DNA of 64,000 bases from Symsagittifera roscoffensis (Eukaryota > Xenacoelomorpha > Acoela > Convolutidae): assembly GCF_963678635.1 (NCBI RefSeq), contig NC_087068.1, positions 32,180,318 to 32,244,317 of the forward strand, read 5' to 3'. The notes beneath the pieces were generated by a model. That model worked only from the letters and a program-made list of their open reading frames with translations. It was not told the origin of the DNA and searched no databases. Below are positions 22,843-35,400 of this stretch, one piece after another. Numbering within the stretch: position 1 is the first letter of the stretch; each line of letters begins with the position of its first letter. The translations under genes and the position numbers were made by a program.

Positions 22843-23418
22843 ATGAGTGGAAGCGGCTCATCTAGCGATCTGAATTTTTCGAATAACCCTTTAGTTCGAA
22901 GACACCAGCGCAGTTGCGATGCTAAACCGAATGAAAAAAAGATTCCAGAACCTTTCGGAGGTGCTGACTACCATTGTTTTGTTTGTGGAAGTTCTCATAA
23001 CACGAAGTTCAGTTTTGTGAATCATTTGGTCGACCATCTCTCAGACTTGGATGTTAATTTCAGCTACAAAACTGGACCTTTAATCAGACGTGACATTATA
23101 AACGCTGTTACAGAAATAACAAACTGTCGAATTACGGCCGCTGGAGCGAGAGGACGGAAAGTAGTTTCAAAAAATAATCCAATTGGTGCTCAGAAAGACT
23201 GCATTAGCTGTAAATTGAGATTTGAAGACGACTGTTTACTGGCGTTACATGAAAGGCTAGTTCATCAAATGGAAAATGATCTCAACCCGCAAAAGCTTTT
23301 TCTCGTTACGATGTTCGAGTGTGATGTGTGTGGTTCAAATTTTCCATCTCTAGATGACCTTGAAGCACACGTCTGTGACTCAGAACAATCGAAAACGAAG
23401 AAAAGAAATTCAAAGGCC
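22843..23418 (+). CDS. Zinc-finger gene exon 1
   Basis: It starts at ATG 22843 and carries three fingers (ligands C45/C48/H61/H65, C120/C123/H136/H141, C160/C163/H176/C178). It ends in phase 0 at the donor GCC|GTATCT. A nicer-looking donor at 23437 (GTATGT) would break the frame to exon 2. The frame continues openly to 23496, so an intron-retained short form is possible. Confidence 0.8.
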
Positions 23419-26400
23419 GTATCTGAGCCAGCTCGTATGTTGCCGGAAGAGTTCGCGCCAATACAATGTTTGTGCATTTTGAATTCTTGGAATTAAATCT
23501 ACTTATAACGTAATACAGTGCTGATTTAAATTATCTGTACAAAACGAACAACAATTTGAAACTTCAAACGCGTTGTTCTCAAATTAAGATAAGTTAAGAC
23601 AAATTAAAGAGAGCAAAATTTGGTGGGATTTTCACCAGAATTTTCATGGTGCAATTTGTTTTTTGAAATTCGTAACCAAATTTTTACCCTAAAACGTCAT
23701 TTTGACTTGAGTTAGTTGAGAATTATGATGAAACCACCGCACTAATTCATGATAAATTTTTTATCAAAAAAAGACTGTTACTCAGTCCAGCAAAGTTTTA
23801 GCACAGTCAAATCGTCAAAAGTTTGTATAGGTGAATATATTTCTGCTTGATAGCCAAAAATGGTCATTTTTACAATATAGAATTCAAAATCTTTGCTGAA
23901 AAAGAAATTTCGAACATTTTCCGCAATTTTTTGAGGATGTTGCCTTGCTGAAACTTTGTTGGGCTGTGTTAGAGGTTTTTTGCTAAAAGTTTTTCATCAA
24001 TTAATGCGGTAGTTTCAGCGTAATTTCGGATTAACTAAAAAAGCCAAAATGACTCATTTTTGTGGTAAAATTTTGGTCGCGAGTTTTGAAAAAGGAATTG
24101 CACCATAATAATTATGATGAAATTCGCACAACTTTTGTTCCCCTTTTTGTTTAACCTTAACCCAATATGGAAAAAACTAGTTTGAAGTTGCAAATTTTGA
24201 TAGTTTTTTCCAGTTAGTTTAAATAAGCACTGTAAAAAGTTTACGTAGTCGTTGGGATCTCAATTTTCAGTCTTTTCCAGTGCAACTTCATAAATGCTAC
24301 TTCAATTGTTATTTAGCGTTTTTGTTTTAGTCATTCTGCCTTCATCTTCAACGGTTTTCAAGGTTTGTACTTTTTAAATTCCTGTGAGAACAATTTAAAA
24401 AATAAAGAAGCCCCACCCTATAAGGTTATTTGTACCATTCCACCCATAATTGACTCCTCGGAACAATGCCTCCCTGGAAATACCCGCTGTAAGCTCTCCC
24501 AACTCCAATCCGGCTATAGGCGGCTTTTGAACAGATATCTTTCCGGACTAGACAGCTCCCTTTCCCTTCTGTTCCCAACATGCTCCCTTGGACCCCACGC
24601 TACTTGTCACCTTTTCAACCTGTGGCTTCGGCCGTTAGATGCTACGAAGTTCCTAGACTTGGAGACGGGCAAGTCCAACCCGACACGGGGCTAAAACAAC
24701 AAGAATAATAATTTGACTATTGTTCATGAGGATCTCTCTGTTGTTTCGTGATTTCTACAAATGCTCTTGCTGTTTCAGCGCTTCTTGTGCCATGTGTGTG
24801 ATATGATTATCCTGAGTGAACGGGTATGTCACTTCCACCTAATGCGGCATCATCCAGACTATCTAGTACCAGAGGCAACCAACATATGTCCTAAGTGCAG
24901 ACGCTTCTTCAAACTGCTACCAGACCTGGCTATCCACATTTCATCACACCACTGCGAGAGCTCGGACCCCCTTGAGAAACTCAATAGAAGAAAAGTGAAG
25001 TGGGATTTTGTCTGTGAAGTTTGCAGCCGGTTTTTTAAGAGTTACCGTTACTATGAGAGTCACATGATTACACATAGGTCAGGTGAGTTCAGCTGAACTG
25101 AAAATTTACTTTCAAAATAGCTTTTTTAAAATTGACGTTTTTTATAGAGCAGCCCAAAACAGTCATTCGCGGTTTAAATGTAAAGAATGTGAAGCGGTTT
25201 TCCTGAATTCTCAACAACTTTATTATCACCAAAAGAAGAAGTGCTTTAAGTCAATGCAAGCGAAGAAGGGTACAAATACTAAAAGTAGTGGCAGTAAACT
25301 TCAGGCATCGAATGCAACTTACATGTGTATCTATTGTAGCGAGAGGTTATCCAGCCCTAAAATACTCGGAAAACATGTCAAACGACTGCATAAACAGTTC
25401 ATCAAGGTAAAGTTCTAACACTAGTCGTGGATTTAGAAATGGGTAAATTTATTGTTACGCTTGCGATTAGCTAGCGTTATCAAACCGGAATGTAGACTTT
25501 TTTATGTTAACAACTATTTTAACAAAATCAGTTGAATCACTTATGGTGCTGCTATGCCGCTGGGAATATAAATTTAAGTACCGGGTACTAGTTACTACTC
25601 GTCTAGAACTCAAACCACTGTTTATGTATAATGAATGTTTTGTTGTTAATTTTCTACTGATGCTTTTTCGGTTGCATGGTTGTCGACCTTATCTTTGTCA
25701 GTTTAGTTTCCAAATTATGTAGTCTACTTTGCATATGCTACTTATATAGCTATCGCGGATCTTATGTGCGCGGTGCATAAATTTTTTTCCTGGTATAAAG
25801 CGTTGTATAAAGCTTATTTGATGTCGGCTTCAATTCTGTTGGCTTCTTTAATAATTTTTTTAACTTAAAATGTCCGGTTGTACTTTTGTGATCATTAAGA
25901 CTCTGGTACCAGTTTGTTAAATGCTTAAAGTTGAGCTCACTAGGACTTCTTTGAAAAACCAAAATTCAAACACGAAAAAAGCATTTTTGTTTTCTCGTTT
26001 TTCCACTTCCTTCTTCAATTGTAACTTAGTTCGGAATTCTGTTTGCTAAATTTTTATGTCCTATAATTGTTGTATTGCAAGTAGTGCGAAGTTCAGCTTC
26101 GCCTCTGTGTTGGTGATTGTTTTTCTTTTTTGGCGATTGATTTTGAAGTGGCTTAATACAGTCTGAGTAATTTTATTTAGCCCAAAAATGACTCTTAATG
26201 TTTTTGTCAATGTAATTAATGAATATTGCCATAAGCTTACTATTATAGCGGTAAAATGTGAGTCTACTTTTGATAGCTTCTTTCAAAAAATCATCAAAAA
26301 TATTGATGGTACAGGCTTGGAAAAAAACAGAAGTTATTACGCATTTCACTATTCAATTTTTTTAGTGTCTTTTTCCGACCACGCACTCTTAAATAAAGCT

Positions 26401-29400
26401 CGCAGGAGGCCAAGTTTGGTGACATAATAAAGCTTCATATATCATATTAGGGGAATACCTGAACGAAAACTTGCAGGGGATCATCTTGGGATCATATCAG
26501 AGCCCTGTAAGAAGTGATCAGGATTTTAAAACAAATCAATTTGACTAGAATTGCTCGAAGTTTGCATTTGATTTGAAAGCTTCAATTTTTTGAGAATTAT
26601 TTTGAGAACTATTTAAGTAAATTTAAAATGTTCAAGAGTTTGATTAGCGTCCAAAAAGTCCTGATCTTGTTCCTGGTTATTTCAATATAACGAGTTTCTT
26701 TTCCAGTAAGTTAAAATTTCATCGGCTAAAAGGCTTGCTTAAAAATTTAAGACCTTAGAAAATTATTTTCAAAGTTTTTCAAGTTATCACAATTGGCTTG
26801 AATCAAGGTGAATTTTTTCAAGCCATCAGAGTTGACTTAATATCAATATAAGTTTTTTTATTAGTAGTAGTATGTAGTAGTAGTAAAAGACTTTAATTTG
26901 CTTGAGCAAATTTACATGTGGCACAATCGACAATTTGAACAATAACAAAAAACGAATTTACTGCACGAGTTGCTGCGATTGTACGTGTCGTTCAAGAAAG
27001 TTATAAAGAGATTAGATACATCAGTTTTGAAAGCTTTTAGGTGATCAAATACCGAAATACGTGTCTCGATATGAAGTCTATTGGCTAGATAGCACACTCT
27101 GTGGTAAAACGAGGAATCAGTCCTTTTTAATCGACAACGCGGTATTTCAAAGAGCGGCAGGTTGTTGCGCCGAAAACCAGGTCGAGGGTATTTCAACTGC
27201 ACATAGGACCAGATATCAACATCGTACTTCCCATTTACCAGTTTTTTTAAAACAGAATCAGATCATTTAATTGAAGCCTGAGAGATATAGGAAGCAGCTT
27301 TAGTCGACGTAGACGATCAGTTGCTGAGTGCCGAAGCTCGCCGCGAATAATCCAGGTGCTCGCTCGATTCTGTAGTCGTTCCATTCGCTCAATGTCGCCT
27401 AAATTAAAGGCAGCAACAGAAGAACCATATAGCATACTTGAAACTATGTACATGTTGTAGAGCCGTAGCTTTATATCCCGTGGCGTGGTAAAAGGGATGA
27501 TACGTTTTAAGCGCAAAAGCGTGCTAGGAGCAAGATTCATGCGCTTTTGAACGTGGAAACTCCATGAAAGTGTGGAAGATATGTAAAAGGTCTTTTACTT
27601 GATCAGAGGTCTCGACAACGTTGGCACCCATTTGGATAGTAGCATCAATCGATGGGCAAGTAAATAAAATAGTTTTGTCAAAGTTAAAATGCATATTGTT
27701 CTCAAGGGCCCACTGCAGGAGAAAGTTTGCATCTGATTGAATGCTGGCAAGGTTGCATTACGAAAACTTGAAGTCATCAGCAAAAATATTAGGCACGGTA
27801 GCAAAGCACTGGTCAGGTAAATCGTTAATTAAAAAAAGGATTAGTATAGGCCCCTGTATAGAGCCTTGAGGTACGCCGCTCCGAATGTTTGCTAGGCGTG
27901 ATTTTATTCCATTTACCATCACATTGGGTTCTACCGGATAAGTAGGAATGAAAAAGGCGCAAAAGGCTACCACCGACGCCGAGAGATCGAAAATTGTGGA
28001 GCAGGAGGGTATGGGACACTTTATCAAACGCCTTTGAGAAGTCGAGATATAGACTATAAGCCGTTTCCCAGTTGTCGTCGATTGCTTATTTAGAAAGCCC
28101 GATTGATGAGAAGTGACTTTGTTTCGTACATATGGAAATAGTTTGTTGTACACATTCGCTCAAAAACAAGTGATGGTTTAGACAAAATACTGATCGGCCG
28201 ATAGCTATTTACCTTCCATTTAACAGAAGACTTTGGATTTGGTACTACTCTCGCAACTTTTCAGTGTTCTGGGAATATGCTGGAGAGGATATGGCGAAAA
28301 AGAGCCAAGAAATGTGGCGAGAGTTGTAGAACATTTGCGCAATATGATCCCTGGTATGTCGTCTCAACAACCAAGGGATGCTTTAGACAGGGCAAGTTCA
28401 ACCTCTTCTAAAGAAACTGTAATTTCGTTCAGCTCATTTTCTGAGAAATCGTCAAATAAATGGTCATCTTCGTTGAAAACCGATCCAAAGAAAGTGTTGA
28501 ACCCATTTGCAATTGCACGAGAATAAGATAGCGGGGCATATGGAATATCGCGGAACATAGATTCTGGTATGTCGGAATCGCAGGACAGTGAGCGTAAAAG
28601 TTTAAAACAATCATAAAGCGAAGAGTTGGTTTCAGAGAACTTGTCAACTTAAACAATCTTGTCGATGTCAACAGAGAACGATAAATCGTCTAACACATTC
28701 AAATACGTTTGCTTGTTTATATCAGAGGGAAATCGTCTAACATATAAATCTTCTAACATATAAATCGTCTAACACATTCAAATACGTTTGCTTGTTTATA
28801 TCAGAGGGCAATTAAGAGTCGATGAGCGTAGTTCAGTTTCTGTTATATAGGGTGTTTCGTAATATAGGGTGTTTCGACTTTTCATATATCTATTAGAAGA
28901 TTACCTGAAAGAAAGCTTGCAATGGGACAGCTTGGGATCATATCAGAGCCCTGTAAGCAGTGATTCGGATTTTAAAACAAATCAATTTGACTAGAATTGC
29001 TCGAAGTTTGCATTTGATTTGAAAGCTTCAAATTTTTGAGAATTATTTTGAGAACTATCTAAGTAAATTTAAAATGTTCATGAGTTTCATTAGCGTTCGA
29101 AAAATCATGATCTTGTTCCTGATTATTTCAATATAACGAGTTTCTTTTCCAGTAAGTTAAAATTTCATTGGCTAAAAAGCTTGCTTTAAAATTTAGACCT
29201 TAGTAAATTATTTTCAAAGTTTTTTAAATTATCACAATTGGCTTGAATCAAATTGAATTTTTTCTAGCCATCAGAGTTGACTTAATTGAAATAAGTTTTC
29301 TTATTAAAAGTCGATGAGTGTAGTTCATACTCTGTTATATAGGGTGTTTCGTAAATTATGCGCATTTTGAAAACGCTGACATTTCATATATCATATTAGA

Positions 29401-32400
29401 AGAATACCTGAAAGAAAGCTTGCAGGGGGTCAGCTTGGGATCATATCAGAGCCCTGTAAGCCGTGATCGGGGTTTTAAAACAAATCAATTTGACTAAAAT
29501 CGCCCGAATTTTGCTGCCGAAAAAGTCGATCATTCACAGCGCGACATTTTTCCATTCGTTTATGATGTTTCGAGTTGCCCTCAAAACTTGGCACTTTTTG
29601 TGGCTTGGACAACGTTTTCTACCGATGTTTTGAGCTCTGTGATAGCTCGGGATTTTTCGATATTGACTTCAGCCGCAGCCATCCCCAGAACCAGTCCAGG
29701 GGGTTCAGGTCAGTGCTCTGAGCCCGTCACGGTACTTGAGCCTTTTGACTGATTACTTGATCCCTTATTTTGGTTTGTGGCCATGCCGTGACCATACACG
29801 AGGTGTGTTGGATGCTCCATCTGGCATAAACTAGCATCGGCGTAGATCTCGTCTGTTTTTGAGGGGGGTCCAAATTTGATTTTCAAGCATATCTTCGTAG
29901 TGAAACTGATTGCAGCTAACTAGAAAGGACCTAAAATGATACCTTTGACTTCTCCAACCCAGCGCATAATTTTTGGTTTTCAATAATGTATTTGGGGTTC
30001 TCAACAGCCAAAATTTGCAATTTTTATGCATATGTTGCTGTTTCCACGACTTATCATTTTTCGTACTCAAAAATAAACAATAATCTGAAAAAAAACTACA
30101 TGTTTCAAGAAGCCAAATGCAAAAAGTGTTTCATATTCAACGAATTCCACGCGACTCCAAACAGTTGTCAAGGGCGCATTGATATTATGGTTTCTGCGCC
30201 CTCTGCGAAGTCATGTTTCTGGATTTTGTATGAAAATGTTTTCTACAGTGTTGTTCAGGTCATCTTCGAAACAGTTTGATCGACCAGCTCTTCGGACGGT
30301 GCTCTCCATAGCCTGAAAATTTTTGAATAAGGATGGTCTGGCAATGGAGAATTTCAGTAATTGGCTTGCAAAGGCAACAAGTGAACATGAGTTTCGATGT
30401 GAAGTATGCAACAAGTCGTTTTCTTCGGCGAATATGGGGATCATGGCGTTGAAGTCACATTCGAAACGGAACAAAAACCATCAACAATTGATTAATCTAA
30501 GGCGCGAAACTATGAATGTAAAGCAATTGGAGCACAACACTGATGAGTCTAGCTCAGTGTCGAATGACGTTGTGAAAATTGTTGTCGAGGAAAGGTTGCC
30601 TACCCCTCAACCAGTGGTAGTAAATGATGCTACACGCAAGGTAGAAGTTCTTTATGCATTGCATTTGGTTGAAATATGTTCATCTTTTCGCAACTCAGAT
30701 GTCAGTCAGTTGCTCAAGATCATGTTCCCTGACAGTGCTATAGCTGGCGACTATCAATGCGGGAAGACAAAGATAACACGCAGATCAACGCAAATCACCC
30801 TCAATGCGAATCGTCCAAAATTGTCTAGCAGTTTGTCAAAGACAATCTTACGATTCCAAAGCTTTATTTCTTCCAGACAGTTGCAAGAATCTTCGAGCCT
30901 TATCTTACGTTTTTCCAATCTGGAAGTCCTCCAATTCCTCGTGTACCTGAGGCTATTGAGCAGATTTTGAGGCAGCTGATGGGCAAAGTGATTAAGTCGG
31001 CGTTGATAGATGATGGATCGTCTTCACCGTCTAAATGATATTGGTGTTAATGAAGCAGAGAATCAGATTTCTGTGAGAAAATCGATGTTGGGTTTGTATG
31101 TAACAGCCATTGCATCATTTGATGCCGGTGGAACTGATAAACTTGCTTTTCTGACAACCTGCAGAGATATCATTATGAAAATGTGTACCGATCTTATAAC
31201 GAAGTCGCCTATAAATTTTGTGGATCAACAAAGACCTTATTGATGACAATCAGCAGCTCGATACTCTTGTCCCTCTTCGTCGGTGCAAAGATGGCTTCAA
31301 CATACTGGAGAAGCGCTCAAAATCGGTATCACCAAGAAAGTTTTCACCTCAGTTCGTGGAGCAAGATCTAGATACGAAAACGACTTGAAGGATAAAAAGA
31401 AGAATTACAAAAAGATGTCACTGAAAAGAAAGAAAGAAGAAATCAGTCAACTTTCTGCAAAAGTCAAGCAACTGACCGATGAGCCCGAATATCTGATTCG
31501 CATGGAAGACGAAAAGTCGGTTCAAGCTGAAAGGAAAAAGTCACGGAGTCGAATGCTTTCCGGGACAATTTCACTTAAGAGCTGATTTTTTGTCGGTTTT
31601 ACGAAGCACAGCCTCGCCTGTGTCATCATTTTAAATAATAAATCGAACACTTCTTCACAGACCTTAAAAAGGAGTATGAATATTCAGGGCTTTGCCTTGA
31701 TAGGAGCACTGCTTACTTCAAAATACGAAAGCCGAAGTTTTTCAAAAAGAAACAAGTCTGTATTTTTCCGTTTTCTTGCGTTTTTTGTTTCTTATACTGT
31801 TCTTTGATATTGTATAGAATAAAATGGATTTTTTCTGATTTTGGAAGTTAAAAATCTTAGTTGAAAGGACGTGCGAGTTTATCTTTTGCGAGTTTTTATT
31901 TTGAAAGGACGTGCGAGTTTAAAGGACGTGCGAGTAAATCATTTTAAGATGATCTGATCTTTTTTGTTTTCAAGTTTTTTCTATAGTTAATGCCTAATTG
32001 TTTGGCAATATCCTTTTCGGTCAACGAATCTGAACGAAATGAATAACCTTAAACTGTCCATATCCAAATTAGATTTTGGTTTTTCACTAGTTTCCTTACG
32101 TAAAAACTGCTAACAAAAACTGTTTAACCTAAAATGATATAGTTTTGACCGATTAAATTGCTCAAGTTCATCGATATTCCCAACAATTTTGCGCAAACGT
32201 TGTTTTGTTTTGATATTGTTTGAGCAGGTTTACGTGTTTCCAATCTATATCGCCTTTTCGAGGGTTGGTTTTTCGCTCCTATGTGTAGATATAGTTTTTA
32301 AAGCTTTAAGCAAATTTATCCGACAACATTTTGACTTTCGACTGAACTAATAATCATTCTGAAGTTTCAGTTTTGCCTTTTGTCGGATTTTGTGCTTTTT

Positions 32401-35400
32401 TCGCTGAAAAATTGCATGGAAGATCATTGTTGTTTTTGAATTTTTGAATTGTTGTCTTGACATTAGGCAAAAAATGGACGTCTCCTAGAACGCAAATTCC
32501 TGTTTCATTCAATGCAGTTTTGACAATTCGGTTGCAATTTCAACGCCCTTTCACTGACTCAAGGTCTGAAATATTTCAGAAATTCAAGACATGTCCGATA
32601 ATTATATTAAAAACGATATATGATTAGTAGCAAAAAGTTAATTAAAATGAGCAATCAGTGCTTTTCGACGCTTTTTTGCTTGCTAAACCTGAAGCCGAAC
32701 AACCTTGAATTTTTTGTCAGACTAAATTCAAAATGCAAGATCATCGATTATCCGATGATTATGCTAGCCTAATTTTTAAAGACTGCGATGAACATCCAGA
32801 TTCACCATCAAATAGTTAGCAAAATTAGTTTAAAAATCGAAATCCAGAAATATTTTCAACAAAAAAAAAACAGATTAAGCCGCCCCAAAAAAACGGAAGT
32901 GAAGATGATTAAATCATTCAAAATTTGGAAACTAATCGCAGAAAAACATTAGCCACCCTGAGCAACAACTTTCCTGTTTCAAGGTTTTCTATTCGACGCT
33001 TCGAATGCAATTGCCCGCCGATTTTATAGGTTTTGAGCGAAACTCTGCTTAATGAACTTTCGACCTTATGTTTATTTCAGGTTTAGTTTCCGTTGATGTC
33101 TGGAGAGTTGTTCTTTTTAATTGATTCTGTCTGTCCGAACTTTTTGCAACTCTCTATAGTTAATGCAATTTGTTGGCAATATTCTTTTAGGTTAAAGAAA
33201 GTCTATAGAAAGTCGGTAATAAATATAGTTAATACCAAAATTTTGGCAATATTTTTTCAATCAACGAAATTGATTGAACTAAAACTGCCCATTTTGACGT
33301 CGGATTTTCGTGTTCAACTGATTTCTACCATCAAAAACGGTTTTAAAACACTTAAATTTCTTTAATGCTAGAGATCTGACCGATTAAATGGCTCAAGGTA
33401 ACCGATATTGCCAACAATTTGGCCTTCACTATAGATTGGTTAGTGAGGTAGCTGCCTGAGTTTTTACATGAGAAAACGGTTAAACGAGCAATTTAACAGA
33501 AAGGAAAAAAAACTGACGTTGCGATTGCAATTTCAACACCATTTCATTGACTCAAGGTCAGAAATTTAAGACATTTCCGATAAGTTTGTTAAAAACTATA
33601 TATTTAATGGCAATTGGTTGGCAATACTCTTTTTAGTTCAAGGAAAGTCTGTAGAAAATCAGTAATAAATATAGTTAATGTCAAAATGTTTGGCAGTATT
33701 TTCTCGATCAACGAAGTTGATTAAACTAAAACTACTCATTTTTTCTTTACTGATTTCTGCCATCAAAAACTGTATTCAAGAAACTGAACTACTTAAATTG
33801 CTAGAGTTTTTGACCGATGAAATGGCTCAATGTCACCGATATTGCCAGCAGTTAGGTATTAACTATAGATTGGTTAGTTAGCTAGTTCGCTGAGTTTCAT
33901 GTGAGAAAACGGATTACTGAAGAATTTAACAGAAAGAAAACCGTTTTTTCCTTTCTTAAGAGATGTTTTCATGGGCTACTCACATTTAGTTGATGTGTTT
34001 ATCAACCGCTATCAGAGAAAGTCTTTTAGGGCAAAAGTTTCTGCTGCCCAGACGAGAATTGTCACCTGTTACTCGCTAGCTATTCGAATGTTGCTCGTCA
34101 TTTCCGCAAGTATCATTTCAATGAATGCAGCTTTTGTCATCGAACGTTTGATGGAAGCAAGATCGAAAAGTTCAAGATTCACATTCTAAGGTAAGTAAAA
34201 CATGTATAATTTGAATCAATGTATTCACGCATAACGAAAATATCGTAAAACTTATAATCGTTTATGAAATAATCGTATGAGGTATAATCGTATATGCTAG
34301 TTACCGCTTAAAACCTTGTAGTTCTTTAAATTTGTTAGCAATCATGTGAAAGGTGTTATGCTCAGAATTTCTGACCCATTTATAGTTTTTAACAAATTTA
34401 TCGGACGTCATCTTATTTATTAAATGTAACTCCGAATGCGCTATGGACGCGATGTTTAACTGAACGCAATGTTTTAGTTTTGTCGAAAGCAACGTTTAAA
34501 AAATTCTTAAGGCTTGACGTTTAACGTTTAAAAGAAGGGCAAGAATATTCTAGAACTTTCAAATTTTCTTAGGTCTGGAGTGTTCTAGAACTGTTTTTGA
34601 CAAAAATTCAATGCTGTAGACAAAATGGACTCAATTCGTTTTCAAGGTTAGACGGTGCCTGTCCATTTTTTTCCGAAATTTGCGTTTTTAGATTGATTTC
34701 AGTCTGAAACGAACCTTCTAGAAACAACAACCTCCTTGCTAGAAAAAGTAGCTGTTTGCCAACCGATTTGCACTATGCAATTTTCAAAGTTTCCTTGCTT
34801 GTATAGCTTGCTTAGAAAAACTCAAGCTTTTCGCGAACCGTTTTGCCTCTTGAAATAATTTGAGAAATTCAAAAGTTTCATCGCATGAATCGTGTGCTCA
34901 TAAATGATTCAAGTTATCTCATTGACCGAATCGTTTTGCGAAAAGCTCGTTTTTTGAAGCAAAGCTTTCGCAAACATTTTGTAAGCAAGTTTTTTGCAAA
35001 ATAAATTTAAAGTTTTCAAAGCTTTAAAAGCTTGCTCAGATAAACTTAAGCTTTTCGCAAAATGATTCAGCAAAGCTTGCTTCGAAAAACTTCAACTTCG
35101 TGAACCGATTTGGTCAGCCAAAAAACTTGAAATATTTCAAAGATTTATTGCATGACTAGCTGGCGTCGAAAAGTTTAAAGCAAACTGATTCCGTTTATGA
35201 AATAACTTGAAATAAATCAAAATTTTGTAGCTTTAAAAGCTTGATTAGAAAAACTTCAACTTTCAGTCTATGAATTAATTTGAAATAATTTAATTTCCAT
35301 TTATGAAATAACTTGAAATAAATCAAAATTTCATAGCTTCAAAAGCTTGATTAGAAAAACTTCAACATTCAGTCTATGAATTTATTTGAAAAAATTTGAA

